In this document: positions 24,311 through 35,640 of the stretch, piece by piece
Layout: each line of letters starts with the position of its first letter
Numbering within the stretch: the stretch's first letter is position 1
DNA from: Siphonodentalium dalli
Lineage: Eukaryota; Mollusca; Scaphopoda; Gadilida; Siphonodentaliidae
Length of the DNA: 64,000 bases
Assembly (NCBI GenBank): GCA_032622095.1
Contig: CP136063.1
Location: 118,566,723 to 118,630,722, forward strand
Reading direction: 5' to 3'
Translations under genes and position numbers: made by a program
Notes under the pieces: model-generated
The model's database searches: none
Told to the model about the DNA's origin: nothing
Seen by the model: the letters and a program-made list of their open reading frames with translations, nothing else

Positions 24311-24600
24311 ATCGTCACGTCGCAATTAAATCTTGAGACAAGAGGCATCACAAACGGGAACCTGACACACAAGGCATTAAAGGGATTGTTAATCAGCACT
24401 GTAAATATAATTGCTCGAATCAACAAACAAACGTGCTATATTTTAATATGATCATTCAACACACTGTATCCACAGTTTTATAAACTCTTCTATCATTACG
24501 ATAGTTTTATCAGAATAGTTTTACTATTATCGTTTATATACCCAATATACTGGGGTGTTTCTCACCTAAATGAGGGATTTCCATAACAAGCAATTAGCTA

Positions 24601-24848
24601 CCACGCTGGACAAAACAAGTGTCCACTTAACCGCGGTGGGGTTTGTGTTTCCACCGCGGCTGAACTGCAACAACATCGCGGCCACACCGGCTAACTGCAG
24701 TTAATGGTCCGCGGTTTAATTGCCGTTCGGCCGCGATGTAGGCCTATACTTGCCGTCCGGCCGCGGTATACTTGCCGTTCGACCGCTGTATACTTGCCGT
24801 TCGACCGCGGTATACTTGCCTTTCGGTCACAGTGTACTTGCCGTTTTT
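24601..24848. mobile_element. MITE Z, copy 2 (truncated)
   Basis: It begins CCACGCTGGACAAAACAAGT after TA, followed by GTGTCCACTTAACCGCGGTG and five or six TTGCCGTTCGGCCGCGGT-type units. It stops where X3 begins; no right end is found behind X3. Confidence 0.65.
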
Positions 24849-27445
24849 ATGTGTACCCATACCATGTATGGTACACATAATGCCGACGTCCGGATCAACC
24901 ATCCGTCGTTCGTCCGTCCGTCCGTCCGTCCGTGTTTACTAATGACTACTTATGTGGCTAAGATTGTGTAAAATGGATATTTATGTGCATAACTTCCGTT
25001 GTGTGGCTAGCCACGTAACAGCTTTCAGATGGACGTTCTAAAATGGTCTATTTGGCCTAATCAGCTTATTTAATTTTGTAGTCACTAAAAATTTGGAAGA
25101 AAAAAAGTCCATCGATTTAGACATCCATGACCCGTCAATAGGAGATGTCGGACACTGACAAGACATTTATGTGGCTAGCCACCCAATCACAGACCTGTCA
25201 GTTTCTCCTATTCCACTGTCCCAGTTGCTGTGAGCAAGGTTTTGAGTTTTAATCAGCTTCTTCTGCTATAATTCCATAATCTGAAGTTTTATCACTATCT
25301 ACTACTTGATAGCCACTTAAAATTTTATGGCTACTTGAGAAGCCACATAAAAACTAAAGCCACATTACCATTTCTAGCCACATAGGTCGAAGCCACATAT
25401 CTACCCATTTGTTGGTACGTCCGTCCGTCTGTCCGTCCGTCCGTCTGTCCGTCTGTCCGTAGACACTTGCTTTCCGATTCAATTACTTGAATATTTTTTA
25501 TCGGATCGTGTTAAAATTTTATGTGCATGTTTATGATAACACACTCCTCACCTGTATAGTTTTTGGTATCGATCAGTTGATCGGTTTAGAAATTATTAAC
25601 ACTTTGCATCCGCACATAGGCATGAGCCATCCGATGCTGTAACCAAAGTACTTTTTGTCCGATTGTTTTCATATTTGATATGTAGGTTTATAATGACACA
25701 CCCCTCACCTGTATAGTTTTTGGTATCGATCGGTTGATCGGTTTGGAAAAAATTAACCCTGCACACAAATGCTATCTGATGCATCTAAGTCAAACAATTT
25801 TCTTCTGATATGCCTCATATTTCTTACCTAGGTTTTTCTTAGCACGTTCTTTATCTGTATGGTTTTTGGTATCGTTTAGTTAACCCTTTCTGCTCTTGTT
25901 TTTAAATAGACTTAATCCAAGCTGTGTTAACTTAAATATTTTTCTTCTGATCAGCACCAAATTTGGTACATATGGTCCTCACCTCAAAATACAGATCAGG
26001 TTCAAATTTGAGTTTGATCTGGTATATTTTAACAGAGTTATGGCCATTTAAAATTCAAGTAGCTTATAATCTAATTAATGCCTGCAGGCAGTCAGCTTAG
26101 CAGAGGAGATCTTATTACACAGCCAGTGTCTTATTGGAAATGAGTTTCTCTTTAGCTTCACATTAGATAAATACCATGGCTCACATAGTGTTTAGGGGTT
26201 CTCCTTCACCAATGCTAGTTGGAGACAGACAAATAACACTAAGTGAATAATTGAGCTCATCTCTGGAGAAGCTTGTCACAGCATCTGGGCTGTGTGCAGT
26301 GTTTGTTTATTTAAGTCTCACATTCCTATAATCTGATCTCAAGCCTCACTCTACTGCATAAATAAAATGAATATGACAGTGATGGCCAGAGGTCATTAAC
26401 GTCCACATAGGTGTCTGCTGTCTATATAGTCTTCATGACATTAGGAACTGGCTTGTTGTGTGGGTTTTGCTAAATCCAATGACATGCTTTTTATAGACTT
26501 TTTTGTGTTTATCAGTTCATTAGTTTGGATAAGATTAACCCTATTCTATCCGATTTCATAACTCAAATATTTCCATTTATTTTATTTATAGTTCTTGGCA
26601 TAGTTTATGATAACACACCCCTAACCTGCATATTGAGAGTCATATGGTTGATTTGCTTAAAAATATTAACATCTCCACCAATCCTGTTGACACAATGTGA
26701 TACTAGTAACTAGATATACTTTACATGATCACTATATATAATTGCATCCATGTTGATGCATTCTTCACTTGTTTAGATTTTGGGATCGATTGGTTTGATA
26801 AAATTAACCATAAATTATATTTCCGCTGTTACATAAATTACATCTTTCCAATGTTCAGCTTAGAAGAAAATTAACCCTACCCATTCCAATCCATGGTCAT
26901 ACAGTATGCTATCCAATGTAATGAATCTTATTTTCAATCTGACCAATCTCATACTAGTACATATACCTCTAGCTATCTAAAAATTCAGCATTAAAATATT
27001 TTATATCCAATCATTATCAATAATTTTATATCCAAGTCTATACATCCCTCACTTGTACAGTGGTTCATGTATTGATTTTTTAAATGGGAAATATTAACCC
27101 TTTTCTCCCATCTAAATGATCCCATGAATTTTTAATATGCAACTAACAAAAAACATAATAAAAACAGCTATGGTGCATCTTTCTGACTATGGATTTAGCT
27201 TAATTAGCTTTATCACTCTATAAGACATATCTGGTTGAAATTGATTGCCATATCCATGTTCCTATTGTGCATATGTGAGCAAGGTGCCCAGTAAGTCTGA
27301 TTCCACTTGTGACCTCAATAGTAAGGTGTGAATTGTTGATTTTTTTGCACTCATGAAAAGGTTGGTGTAAGAATCTATTAAAATAGCTAATCAGTATCGC
27401 CAAGGTATGGGTTAAACATCTGCCGATCGTGATCGGCCTCTCGTT
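24849..27445. mobile_element. Element X, copy 3 (variant 5' hairpin)
   Basis: The 5' hairpin is ATGTGTACCCATACCATGTA continuing to TGGTACACAT; the microsatellite is GTCC-rich; the 3' end is the usual GCCGATCGTGATCGGC hairpin plus CTCTCGTT. An inserted motif-array element splits the microsatellite at about 24940-25405. The last 150 bp closely resemble X1. Confidence 0.7.
24940..25405. mobile_element. Motif-array insertion inside the X3 microsatellite
   Basis: A block without GTCC repeats separates two runs of GTCCGTCCGTCC. It holds TATGTGGCTA-type motifs in its first part (about 24950, 25000, 25165) and AGCCACATA-type motifs in its second (25290-25400), i.e. the orientation reverses. Ends are weakly inverted. 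No coding capacity. It is probably a MITE of unrecognised family. Confidence 0.5.
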
Positions 27446-27806
27446 AGAATGTGTTGAAAAACACAAAGAGGGCACTATAAATGTGGTTTGATTGAGCCCA
27501 TTGTTTAGCCAGACGATCTATTCAGTGTGTTGGCGATCTGCTATGGCAGGCTACGTCAGGCGACAAGGTGTGATAATCTTATAAGTATATAGTCGACGTC
27601 CTACCGGTATACTAAATTAAATTACACTAATTTAAACTATAATTATTTGGTTTGAAATTACATTGAATACATCTGTCCATGTGGGCCTCCTTTTGGAATT
27701 TACTGCCAGCCAGAATTTTCTTCACAATAAAAAATAAAGAGCGTTTGTGCGTGGTAAGGTATGTTTCGCCCGCGAACATTTTATGAACCAAAGGGGCTTG
27801 TTACAT

Positions 27807-28146
27807 GAGCCGGGACAACTCGGCTAGCCGAGTCAACTCGGTCTGCCAGGACAACTCGGTCGCGCTGTTAAATGAGTCGAGACAACTCGGTCAACCGGGA
27901 CAACTCGGTTGACGTGCACAAAACTAGCTGTCAATCACCGAGTCACGGCGTAATGTGGGTGGTCATTAGACGTCACTCACATGACGCGAACATTCTATTG
28001 GCTGACGTCATGAAAGTAACAACGAATCGTGTAACGTTCCATATCTAGCCGGGATGACTCGCTGTTAGCATATACTAAAAATCCTTCCTTCATCTATGCT
28101 GTTACATGGACCAAGTTGTCCCGGCTAACAGAGTTGTCCCGGCTAT
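27807..28146. mobile_element. TIR element with GCCGGGACAACTC motif arrays
   Basis: The left end AGCCGGGACAACTCGGCTAG continues with several GACAACTCGG motifs. The right end carries CAAGTTGTCCCGGCTAACAG and AGTTGTCCCGGCT, the complement. About 340 bp, non-coding. Orientation of the motif is reversed at the two ends. Confidence 0.6.
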
Positions 28147-28244
28147 TCAATTCAATTAAGTTTATTCTGGTTGTCAATTATAGACATTACAGAAGAGTTG
28201 TATACATAAATACAATATATATGATTTCGGGAGTTAAATAGAGC

Positions 28245-28453
28245 GGCTAATTATAAGTGTTTGGTCTCTGATAGAAGTCGGGTTTCAGATATTTTATTCT
28301 TAGTTTGCTAAGTTCCCTACAATTCAGTACCATGTGGTATTCATCGCCGATTTCGAGATTACAGAGAGTGCAGATTCTGTCCGAATAATCCGTAGGCCTA
28401 TTCGTCCAAGCGCCGAGTTCTTTTTGGCAGTTTGTGGTTTCTAGTGCGGAAAG
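28245..28453 (-). pseudogene. C-terminal fragment of a non-LTR retrotransposon polyprotein
   Basis: On the minus strand a 68-codon frame reads ALETTNCQKELGAWTNRP, then RICTLCNLEIGDEYHMVLNC, ending after YLKPDFYQRPNTYN. The C-x2-C-x8-H-x4-C arrangement preceded by an E-L-G-x-W block is the cysteine/histidine motif found at the C-terminus of many animal LINE polyproteins downstream of the reverse transcriptase. Upstream it is closed by a stop, and no RT core is visible, so this is a truncated relic inside H2. Confidence 0.65.
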
Positions 28454-30409
28454 CTAAATTATTGTGAACTGCTCTATTATCATCAGGGGATATAGGTAAT
28501 TCTCTCGTTAAAATTTGACTTTATAATCCTGCAAAATGCGAATCTGCTTGTACAGCGTAAACCGGAACCCGGCACCCAGCGCGCGGTGTATTATGGGAAT
28601 TGGTGAAATCGAGCATTGTTGACCACCATTCTTGAATGTGTGTTCAAATCTTTTCAATAGTTACTATAAAGTCGCGGGGCATCGTGCCAGTGGACTTTTG
28701 ATTAAACTTGAATGAGAATATCGCCGAGAAAGTGACATACAATCATGTTCACTCAAACAACGGTATGCGATGTAGCAAACCATGTTCATTGCTACACAGT
28801 CCTCGTGCTGACGTAATTCGCCTGCACCTGGCATTTGAGAGATACAGATGCGCGCAAAAATAACGGCGATTAACAAGTTCCCAATCAGGGGTTTTATTCA
28901 CTTTTTTGTGGCAATGTTCATAAGATTACCACTGTAAATGGGCATATAATAGGTTTACTTCTTAATGATATAAATATATGAATAATATGATATAGGTCAT
29001 CAACTGACCATGCACATTGGTAATCTTTATTGTCTTGTCAAAGTTACCCAAGTGTGTCAGTGTATGACCTGCTTATACTGAGATTTGTACTTAATTTCTA
29101 CCCATGCCGTTTCTGACGGAATTATTAATTGAAGGTCACATTAATTTTCGCAGTTGAATTCACACAACATGTCCAGAAAAAAAGTGGTCGGATTAATTTG
29201 AATGGACATGTCTTCCAATGCAAATCGCCTGAGTAAACGTTACAGTTGCAAATATAGTTGGGTGTGACTTAATAATCCAGTATTGGGAACAATACGTATT
29301 TATCTGGCTGAAGATACATTTATAGAATGTTTACAGCTACTTATAACTAGTAGCCCATATAGGCCTATGCACGTGTACACTTGTCAGTTAAATATGACTG
29401 CTTCGCGTATAACCTTTGCACTGGAGATTTGTATCGAAATTTCCTGCGCTCTTTTAATTTTTACTATCCATCAGGATTCATGAAAAAACTACGGAACGCT
29501 CTTTATTAAATTGTTAGGAGTAAAGCCGAATTAAAGCCGGGACCTAATGTATCTAAAATGTAATATGCAAATAAGTGTTTCGGAAGATAAAAAAAATATG
29601 TCATTCTATGGCGATAACTAGATTCGAAAATTGGCAGTATTATATACTATTACGACTGTATTAGGTTCCCCTACTTGCGAAAAGTTGGGGGGGGGGGTCC
29701 ACAATAGGCAACATATATCATATATTTAAGTGAAATATAAAGGATGCATGCAGTCACACCTCATCGCATATTCTGGTCGTTAGCTAACGAAAACGGAATC
29801 CACAAAAGACATGCACTTTGCATGGGCAGAGCTCGATTTAACCAATCAGTGGTAACTCCATTCAGACTGAGATAGAGGCCGGGTGGGAACAATACCTGAA
29901 ATACTATGATTGACGTCGGTGTTTGTTTGTTGTCTAACCAATCGCAATGCGACTATTAATGAAAGAAGTCAGTAGGCCTACACGCATTGCACGGACTTCA
30001 ATGGGGAGGACAGTGTTGACATTGCAAACAGTGTCAAACTGACATCATTGCTATAATTAACTAGGTCAGCTGTGAACTTTTCCAGTGTCATGGAACTTGT
30101 TATACATGTAGCGATAATTGCGCACTCTCGTGTCAAATATATATGAGTACATGTCAGGAGGTTTATATAGGGTACCGGTACTCACTCCCTGCATGCCATA
30201 TATATACATGATTCGTGCTTGTGAATTAAAACACGTTTTGACTATATAGCTGTGGCAATGAATGCTTGATGAAGCCATACCAAGATTCGTCAAGGAAACG
30301 TGTTTTAATTGCTGTATTGTTTTTATTAAGTTAATAAACACTGTAAACCTAATAAATAAACGAACCCAATAGCAATAGACCTATATACTCTAGTATGCGG
30401 TGATGTTTA

Positions 30410-30836
30410 CGATTTTACCGGCCCGACACCCATGACTATATTCCGCAAATTTTCCGGAACGAGGTCCGCATGCATTCAAATTCCGATAACGTTAGGGTGA
30501 ATTCCGCAATTATTTCCGCAAATTCCGAAAGAGGAAACTAAAATTCCGATAACGTTGGGGTGAATTCCGCAATTATTTCCGAAAGAGGAAACTAAAATTC
30601 CGATAACGTTGGGTTGAATTCCGTAATTATTTCCGCAAATTCCGAAAACGTCGGACGTATTCCGAAAAAAATCCGCAAACGTCGTCTTCTTTTCCGCAAA
30701 CCGTAGCGCTATTTTCCGAAAGAAGGAACGTAATTACCGAAAAATTTCCGCAAACAGTTTTCCGCAAAGTGTTCATAACTTCATTTGTTTTCGGAAAATA
30801 CTTTCGGAATTCCGCAAAGACTTTTGAGACGCTCCC
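30410..30836. repeat. TTCCGCAAA motif array at the H2 right end
   Basis: More than fifteen TTCCGCAAA/TTCCGAAA/TTCCGATAAC motifs lie in the last 430 bp of H2. Within it a unit of about 60 bp (AAATTCCGATAACGTTGGGG... through GAAAGAGGAAACT) repeats three times. Most copies share one orientation; the last few beside the terminus reverse. Confidence 0.75.
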
Positions 30837-30917
30837 TAACTCCCTGGCTACCATCTTGGCATCCATCCTGTATCCAGTTGATATTGGTTTATCATAATGG
30901 AACAGAAGAGCCACATA

Positions 30918-31257
30918 CCTGCTGGACAAAACAAGTGTCCACTTAACCGAGGTGTGGTTAGCATTGCCACCGCGGCCGAAATGCTACTACACCGCAGCTC
31001 CACCGGCTAACTACAGTTGGGCCGCGGTGTACCTCCCATTCAGCCATAGTGTAGTTGCCACGGTGTACGTTCATTAAACTGATACAAACCAGAAATCTAA
31101 CCATGGTGTGCATGCCATTCGGCCGCGTTGTAGTTGCCTTTCGGCCAAGGTGTACTTGCCGTTTGGCCGCAGTGTACATGCTGTTCGGCCGCGGTGCTCA
31201 ACTGCAGTTACAAACTCTGACACCGCGGCTGAACGGCAAATACACCACGGTGAAGGG
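30918..31257. mobile_element. MITE Z, copy 3 (in Y arm 2)
   Basis: The left end CCTGCTGGACAAAACAAGTG is preceded by TA, and the right side is followed by TA. Arm 1 of Y reads ATATGTGACTC across the same position, so the insertion and TA duplication are directly seen. The right terminus is shortened or decayed relative to Z4. Internal TTCGGCCGCGG units reverse orientation. Confidence 0.75.
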
Positions 31258-31661
31258 TATTATGGTTCATCTCAGTTCCGTCTCAAAGTTCTGCCCATTT
31301 CCTTTCAATAATATGGTCAGAATCACAAAAGAGGTTCTCCGCAAAATTCCATACTTTAAAATAAATTTGTCATGCCCCATACGGAACTGGGACAACCATA
31401 ATAGAACATTTAGTTGTCAGTTAATTAACTAACACGTATAATAACCAAGTGAGTCACAATTTGCTACATTTTCGGATAACACAGAGAATAATGTTATATA
31501 TATAATGTTATAATGATATATGTAAAAAAAATAACTTATTACCAATTTGGTTGCCATATTGGAAGCCATCTTGAGCAATTTGTTCTATAAACACCGTAGT
31601 GTGACACATTTAAGATAGACCAATACAATAAACACCTTTAAATCCAAAGATAATTACATTA

Positions 31662-31970
31662 CTAGAAAAATGGTCCAAACCTGAAAAGTAAATTTTTGCC
31701 GATATTTATGTCAAGTTTTTGAGAGAAACGTCCAATAGTTTTGGTGATGTCAGTGGTGGCAACAGTAACAATTAACCATGGTGCAGCAGACATGTTAGTA
31801 TTCAATGTATAGAAGGCATAATAGCCAATTTTGTACATCAACCACAACTTGTAAGCGATTGCAGGACACCCTAGGGCGATATTTACCATTTTTCCATATT
31901 TTGGCGGCCATTTTGGCAGCCATTTTGAGCCAAAGTAAGAATTTTGGTTCCAGTGAGTTGGAATATTCAT
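31662..31970 (-). pseudogene. Open frame in Y arm 2 (partner of 20798-21061)
   Basis: Minus-strand frame of about 100 codons with the same core ALGCPAIAYKLWLMYKIGYY and APWLIVTVATTDITK. A one-base length change near the KMAA repeats alters the N-terminal reading relative to arm 1. No domain was recognised; see 20798-21061. Confidence 0.3.
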
Positions 31971-32879
31971 AGGTAATGGTATGCCTCACTTAATTGCAAC
32001 CTTCTGTTCATTTCTTGTTGAAATATGACTAGAATCCCAGTTGTGATTTTTTGGTGAAATTTTATAACGCGTTCTGTAAAATCGAATTTTTGAGGGATCA
32101 CAAGTGGATAGGACACCAATAATTGCATATTTAATTGCTCCAATGATCAGTTAATATACAAAATACAAAATAAAGTCATTTTACTGAACCAGTTCCAAAC
32201 AGCATGAACTGATCTAGAAGATATTTGTGAAAAAATGTCATATTTTCAACTTCCGGTGGCCATTTTGGTGGCCATCTTGGATGGTGAGTTTCAATTTTGG
32301 CCCAAACTAGTGTCATTATGTCTTAGCTTCATGAAAATATATACATTTTACTAGATTAGTCATGTGAATTTGCAACAAATTCCAAGGTATACTTTTTAGG
32401 GCGCTATAACAAAAATTGCTCAAGGCTGACAGATGGCCAGCCGATAAAATCTTGATGTCGGATACCTGAATTTACAAAATCCGCAGAGAAAAAAACTTTA
32501 TACTCCAAAACACGCATCCGTGACCTGGCGGCCGGACTATAGTCTCAATTTTATGCTACTTTGGAATATAGGATCTTTTTTTGTATTTCATCATACATTA
32601 GTTAGGTCAAACACATCGTCAACATTCACGTCAAAAATAATAAGAGTGATGAAGTTTTTATAATCCACGTTCCCAAATATACTACTTTTGGATTAAAAGG
32701 AACCAATGTTATATCTCCCCTCTGGGAATTCCGCTTAGTCACATGTCCCGGTGGGGAATCCCCAAATCAAAGTTTGTGATGAAGCAACTGATTGCAAATA
32801 ATTTTAATCAAAGAAATGCATCCTACTGAAGAATCCTACTGAAGCATTTGGGGCTCAAAATGGGTTTTAATGTCGGAAA

Positions 32880-33097
32880 AGCACTGGTTAAAGGCTTATT
32901 TTTCATGTCTGGTGGTCGTTCATAACGGGTGAATTTGGTCATTTTTGCCACATATCACTGACCGCTGGTCGCGTTTTACAGGTGGTCGCTCACGACAGGT
33001 CATTTATATAGTAAAACCAGTCCGTACAAAGCCAATGCGGTCGTTAAAGCGAGGTGGTCGCTCTTGGCAGTGGTCGCTCAAAGCAGGTTTCACTGTA
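32880..33097. mobile_element. Pogo-like element end with repeated GGTCG motifs
   Basis: A series of GGTGGTCGCTCACGACAGGT-like motifs (about seven) ends at CAGGTTTCACTGTA. The complementary TACAGTGAAACCTG terminus with repeated AGCGACCACC-type units resembles ends of Tc1/mariner elements of the pogo group in animals. Only one end is recognised here. Confidence 0.5.
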
Positions 33098-33722
33098 TGT
33101 TAATTAATTGTTCAATTATATCCTTAATTTTATTTGAGTCAAACCATGCTCATAAAAGCTGGGATTTTCAAAGTCTCAAATAAGTAAACAATTGCTTGAC
33201 ATATTATTGATTTTGTTTGAAAATTTAATTAATAAAGTGAAATAGCGAGAAGTACAACATAACTTGCATAAGCGTAGAAGAAAAAAGGGATCTGAACATA
33301 CCTGCACTGGAGTTTTAATGAAAATGAAAGGTCACCAGACCATTCACCAAAGGAAAGAACTTCCAGTAAACTTAACAAGCACTTCCATTTGACAGTGGGC
33401 AACAACATATTATAGGTATTTTTACCAATTCTTAACCTACTGATAGGTAACAGACCTAGAAAGACATGCAAAGCACTAAGAAATAACCAATTGTTCAGTG
33501 GACAAGATATTTTTGAAGGAGATATATTCTATGTTCATATTCATTTTATCATTTTACTAGTTAAAGACCTTGTTGCAGATTTTTGATAACCTTTGACAGG
33601 GGACATGATTAGTCAATTTGAAGTAGCATTTCTATAACTTTGTTATCTGATAATTTTCTTGATTGGATATAATTGAGCAACTCGGATAGAGCCACTAAAT
33701 TTTTATAATTTGTTTATTGTAG

Positions 33723-34017
33723 GACAGCAAATTTGCTGGTTGTGAATTACCATGGTAGTCTAAAGAGTTACTATCTACATCGTGACACAGGATTTGTTCT
33801 TCAGCACACATTTCACTTTAATCAGCAATATCCTCGTGGTGTTAGCTTCATAGTAAATAGGCCAGGTCAAAATGTATTGTATGCTGGGGGCTGTGGGAGT
33901 AGTCAGGAAGATGGATCGGCATCACAGGCGACAGCCAATGGAATAACAGCATGGAGGATACTGTCAGATTTCCCATTTTACAAACTAATCACTGATTATG
34001 ACGAAGACTTACATCAG
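33723..34017 (+). CDS. NBAS: NBAS exon G (propeller core, largest exon)
   Basis: The largest exon (295 bp, 98 codons), acceptor TTGTAG, donor CAG|GTTGGT. It encodes two further propeller blades: LLVVNYHGSLKSY near the start, then YPRGVSFIVNRPGQNVLYAG, and AWRILSDFPFYKLITDYDED at the end. The L-L-V-[IV]-N-Y-x-G-x-L-[RK]-S-Y and A-W-R-[VI]-L-S motifs are diagnostic of NBAS. The 34018 donor is preferred over GT at 34022 because exon H starts in phase 0. A 4.1 kb foldback element (T2) begins 104 bp downstream of this exon. Confidence 0.96.
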
Positions 34018-34929
34018 GTTGGTGAATGACTTTGTAAGGTGAATACATACTAGATGTATACAGTGCCATTGATGAACACACAACAATGACTGTGGTTAGA
34101 AGGAACTAAATCTCTCATCTACAGTAATGCCCTAAATAATCAACCTCTTAACCAAAGCAGAATTACAGGTAATTTTTCAGGATTTTAATAGTTAGAATTA
34201 TGGCTTGTTGCCATTCATCGGAAAGCACTGAGTCAGAGCATTCCTATGAATGGCAACAAGCCATATATCTCCGTCAAAGTTATCTTGCCCACTGAACTAT
34301 ATGGTATATTCCCAAAATTAACAAAGAAGGGTTAACAAACCCGAGTTGAAAACGGTACGAAAATTCTATGGCACATTTTATCATGTTTCATGACCTCCTG
34401 TAATAACCTCTGATCACGTGATCTCCAAATGACCAATTACCTCGAAGCCAGATAGCTTAAGCTTTTTCTCTATTTTACTTTGTTAACAGAAGGGAACACA
34501 TCACGAAGCTAAGTGTTGAAAGTTTTTTGTGTTATACAAAAAACATTATTTCCGGTTGATTATTATTGATAATTTGTGCAATTGACACAAGACTACGCGA
34601 GCCGACTCGCGTTTCTAAATTCTGTAGCGTTTGATAAAAGTCAAAAGATGGCATCTTTATAAATTATATAATAATTATTTGTCACCGAACGGACGAATAA
34701 TAGATGCACATCTGGATATGACTAAACACGCTCATAGTTTCTATTGCATACATGTGCGACTTATTCTATGGTCTAAAGCACGGCACGTGATACGGCTTGT
34801 ATAGTAACGGTATCACGACATTAGGAGACTTACTTTCGGCCGTCTGAGTTTGACGGCTTTGTAAATTGTAGCTACAATATATTTATCTTTTATACTATGA
34901 CAGTCGTAGTCTGGTGTACAACTGATGGA

Positions 34930-35165
34930 AGCAGTATTTATCCCCGCGAGGGCCCTAAGCGCTTCACATTATTACCCCAGCTGTTGAGTAAATGCCATGT
35001 TGATGCAATCCTGAAACGCATGCTGCCATAATGGCGCTTCACAAGATTGCTCTTGGCTTACAGTTGCCCAACAACCAGGTCCCTGTTTCTCGTCTAGGTG
35101 CGACGAAGCGAGCACAGTGTGGGTGACCTTGCCCAGGGGTCGCGGCCTGGCGCGAGATTTGAAGC
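34930..35165. repeat. SINE-like dispersed repeat, partly repeated at 41260-41335
   Basis: The blocks ATTACCCCAGCTGTTGAG and GCTGCCATAATGGCGCTTCA recur in inverted orientation at 41260-41335 (GTGAAGCGCCTCTATTATGG and CAACACCTGGGGCAATAAAG). GC-rich and non-coding. Probably a SINE body, family not identified. Confidence 0.45.
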
Positions 35166-35274
35166 AGCGTGTGGCTATATATAGCACACACACAGCTTGG
35201 TCTGGCCAGGCCACTGTTGTGGAGACGATGGTCCACCGGCCGGGCGCGAACTCACCTAGGGACTAGGACTAGGA

Positions 35275-35640
35275 CTGTCGGTAGCCAAGAGGTAGCGTAC
35301 TGGTCTCTCGTGCTAGCGGACCGGGGATCGCAACCTGGTCAGTGTATTCTGACAAAAATCATAACTCGGTCAGATACCAAGTTTGTCAGGCTGAAAGGTC
35401 TTATTCAAGATCACTGAATAAAGATCCGAATGAAAAATGCCGACTTTCCCCCATTACAACACTTGTCCAGGTATGTTGTCGTGGTGCAGTATGCTGTCCG
35501 ATCGGGCATGGACATTAATAGCTGACCCGTGTACACGCCTCGGTGTGTGCACGTTAAGGAACGCTACTGGAGTCGTTACAGGGTTATAAAGTTACTCGGC
35601 CATGGTAGCACCTGGACCAGTGCGTCTACAACCAGAATTG
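35275..35640 (+). repeat. tRNA-derived SINE
   Basis: The head GGTAGCCAAGAGGTAGCGTA fits a Pol III A box and CGGGGATCGCAACC fits a degenerate B box about 38 bp downstream. The body ends with CGGTGTGTGCACGTTAAGGA, a block of the type conserved in widespread invertebrate SINEs. The start at 35275 is approximate. Confidence 0.55.

Larger units (their letters stand above)
23495..30836. mobile_element. 7.3 kb Harbinger-like element H2 inserted in Y arm 2
   Basis: Termini GGGAGCGTCTCAAAAGTCTT and complement, each extended by TGCGGAA, with TAA on both sides (23492-23494, 30837-30839). Arm 1 of Y has the uninterrupted site (GGGAGTTACTCTATGATCAT), which proves a single insertion with a 3 bp TAA duplication. 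The termini resemble those of H1. The interior holds motif arrays at both ends, Z2, X3, the 27807-28146 element and a LINE fragment. No transposase was found. From 28455 to 30400 I see nothing recognisable. Confidence 0.75.
18096..32538. mobile_element. Giant foldback element Y (interrupted)
   Basis: The two ends are inverted copies beginning AGTCCGG, with ATAGT repeated outside each end (18091-18095, 32539-32543). Arm 1 is 18096-18233 plus 20307 to about 22300; arm 2 is about 22330-23494 plus 30837-32538 on the other strand. The outer arms look about 95% identical by eye. Removing X2 and H2 leaves about 5 kb. The centre is a degenerate tandem array of roughly 44 bp that reverses orientation near 22315. 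Each arm carries the same short open frame. Superfamily not identified; AG...CT ends recall Polintons, but the 5 bp duplication and size do not fit. Confidence 0.75.

Noticed and set aside
6150-27445. CRISPR-like regularly spaced repeats in X and Z elements
   Set aside because: Eukaryotic intronic context, degenerate units without unique spacers; they are element-internal motifs.
28560-28660. GC-rich TATGGGAATT region as a promoter
   Set aside because: No supporting gene or start downstream; the evidence is too thin.
18096-32538. Y as a Polinton/Maverick
   Set aside because: AG...CT ends fit, but the flank duplication is 5 bp instead of 6, the net length is about 5 kb, and no polymerase, integrase or capsid-like frames are present.
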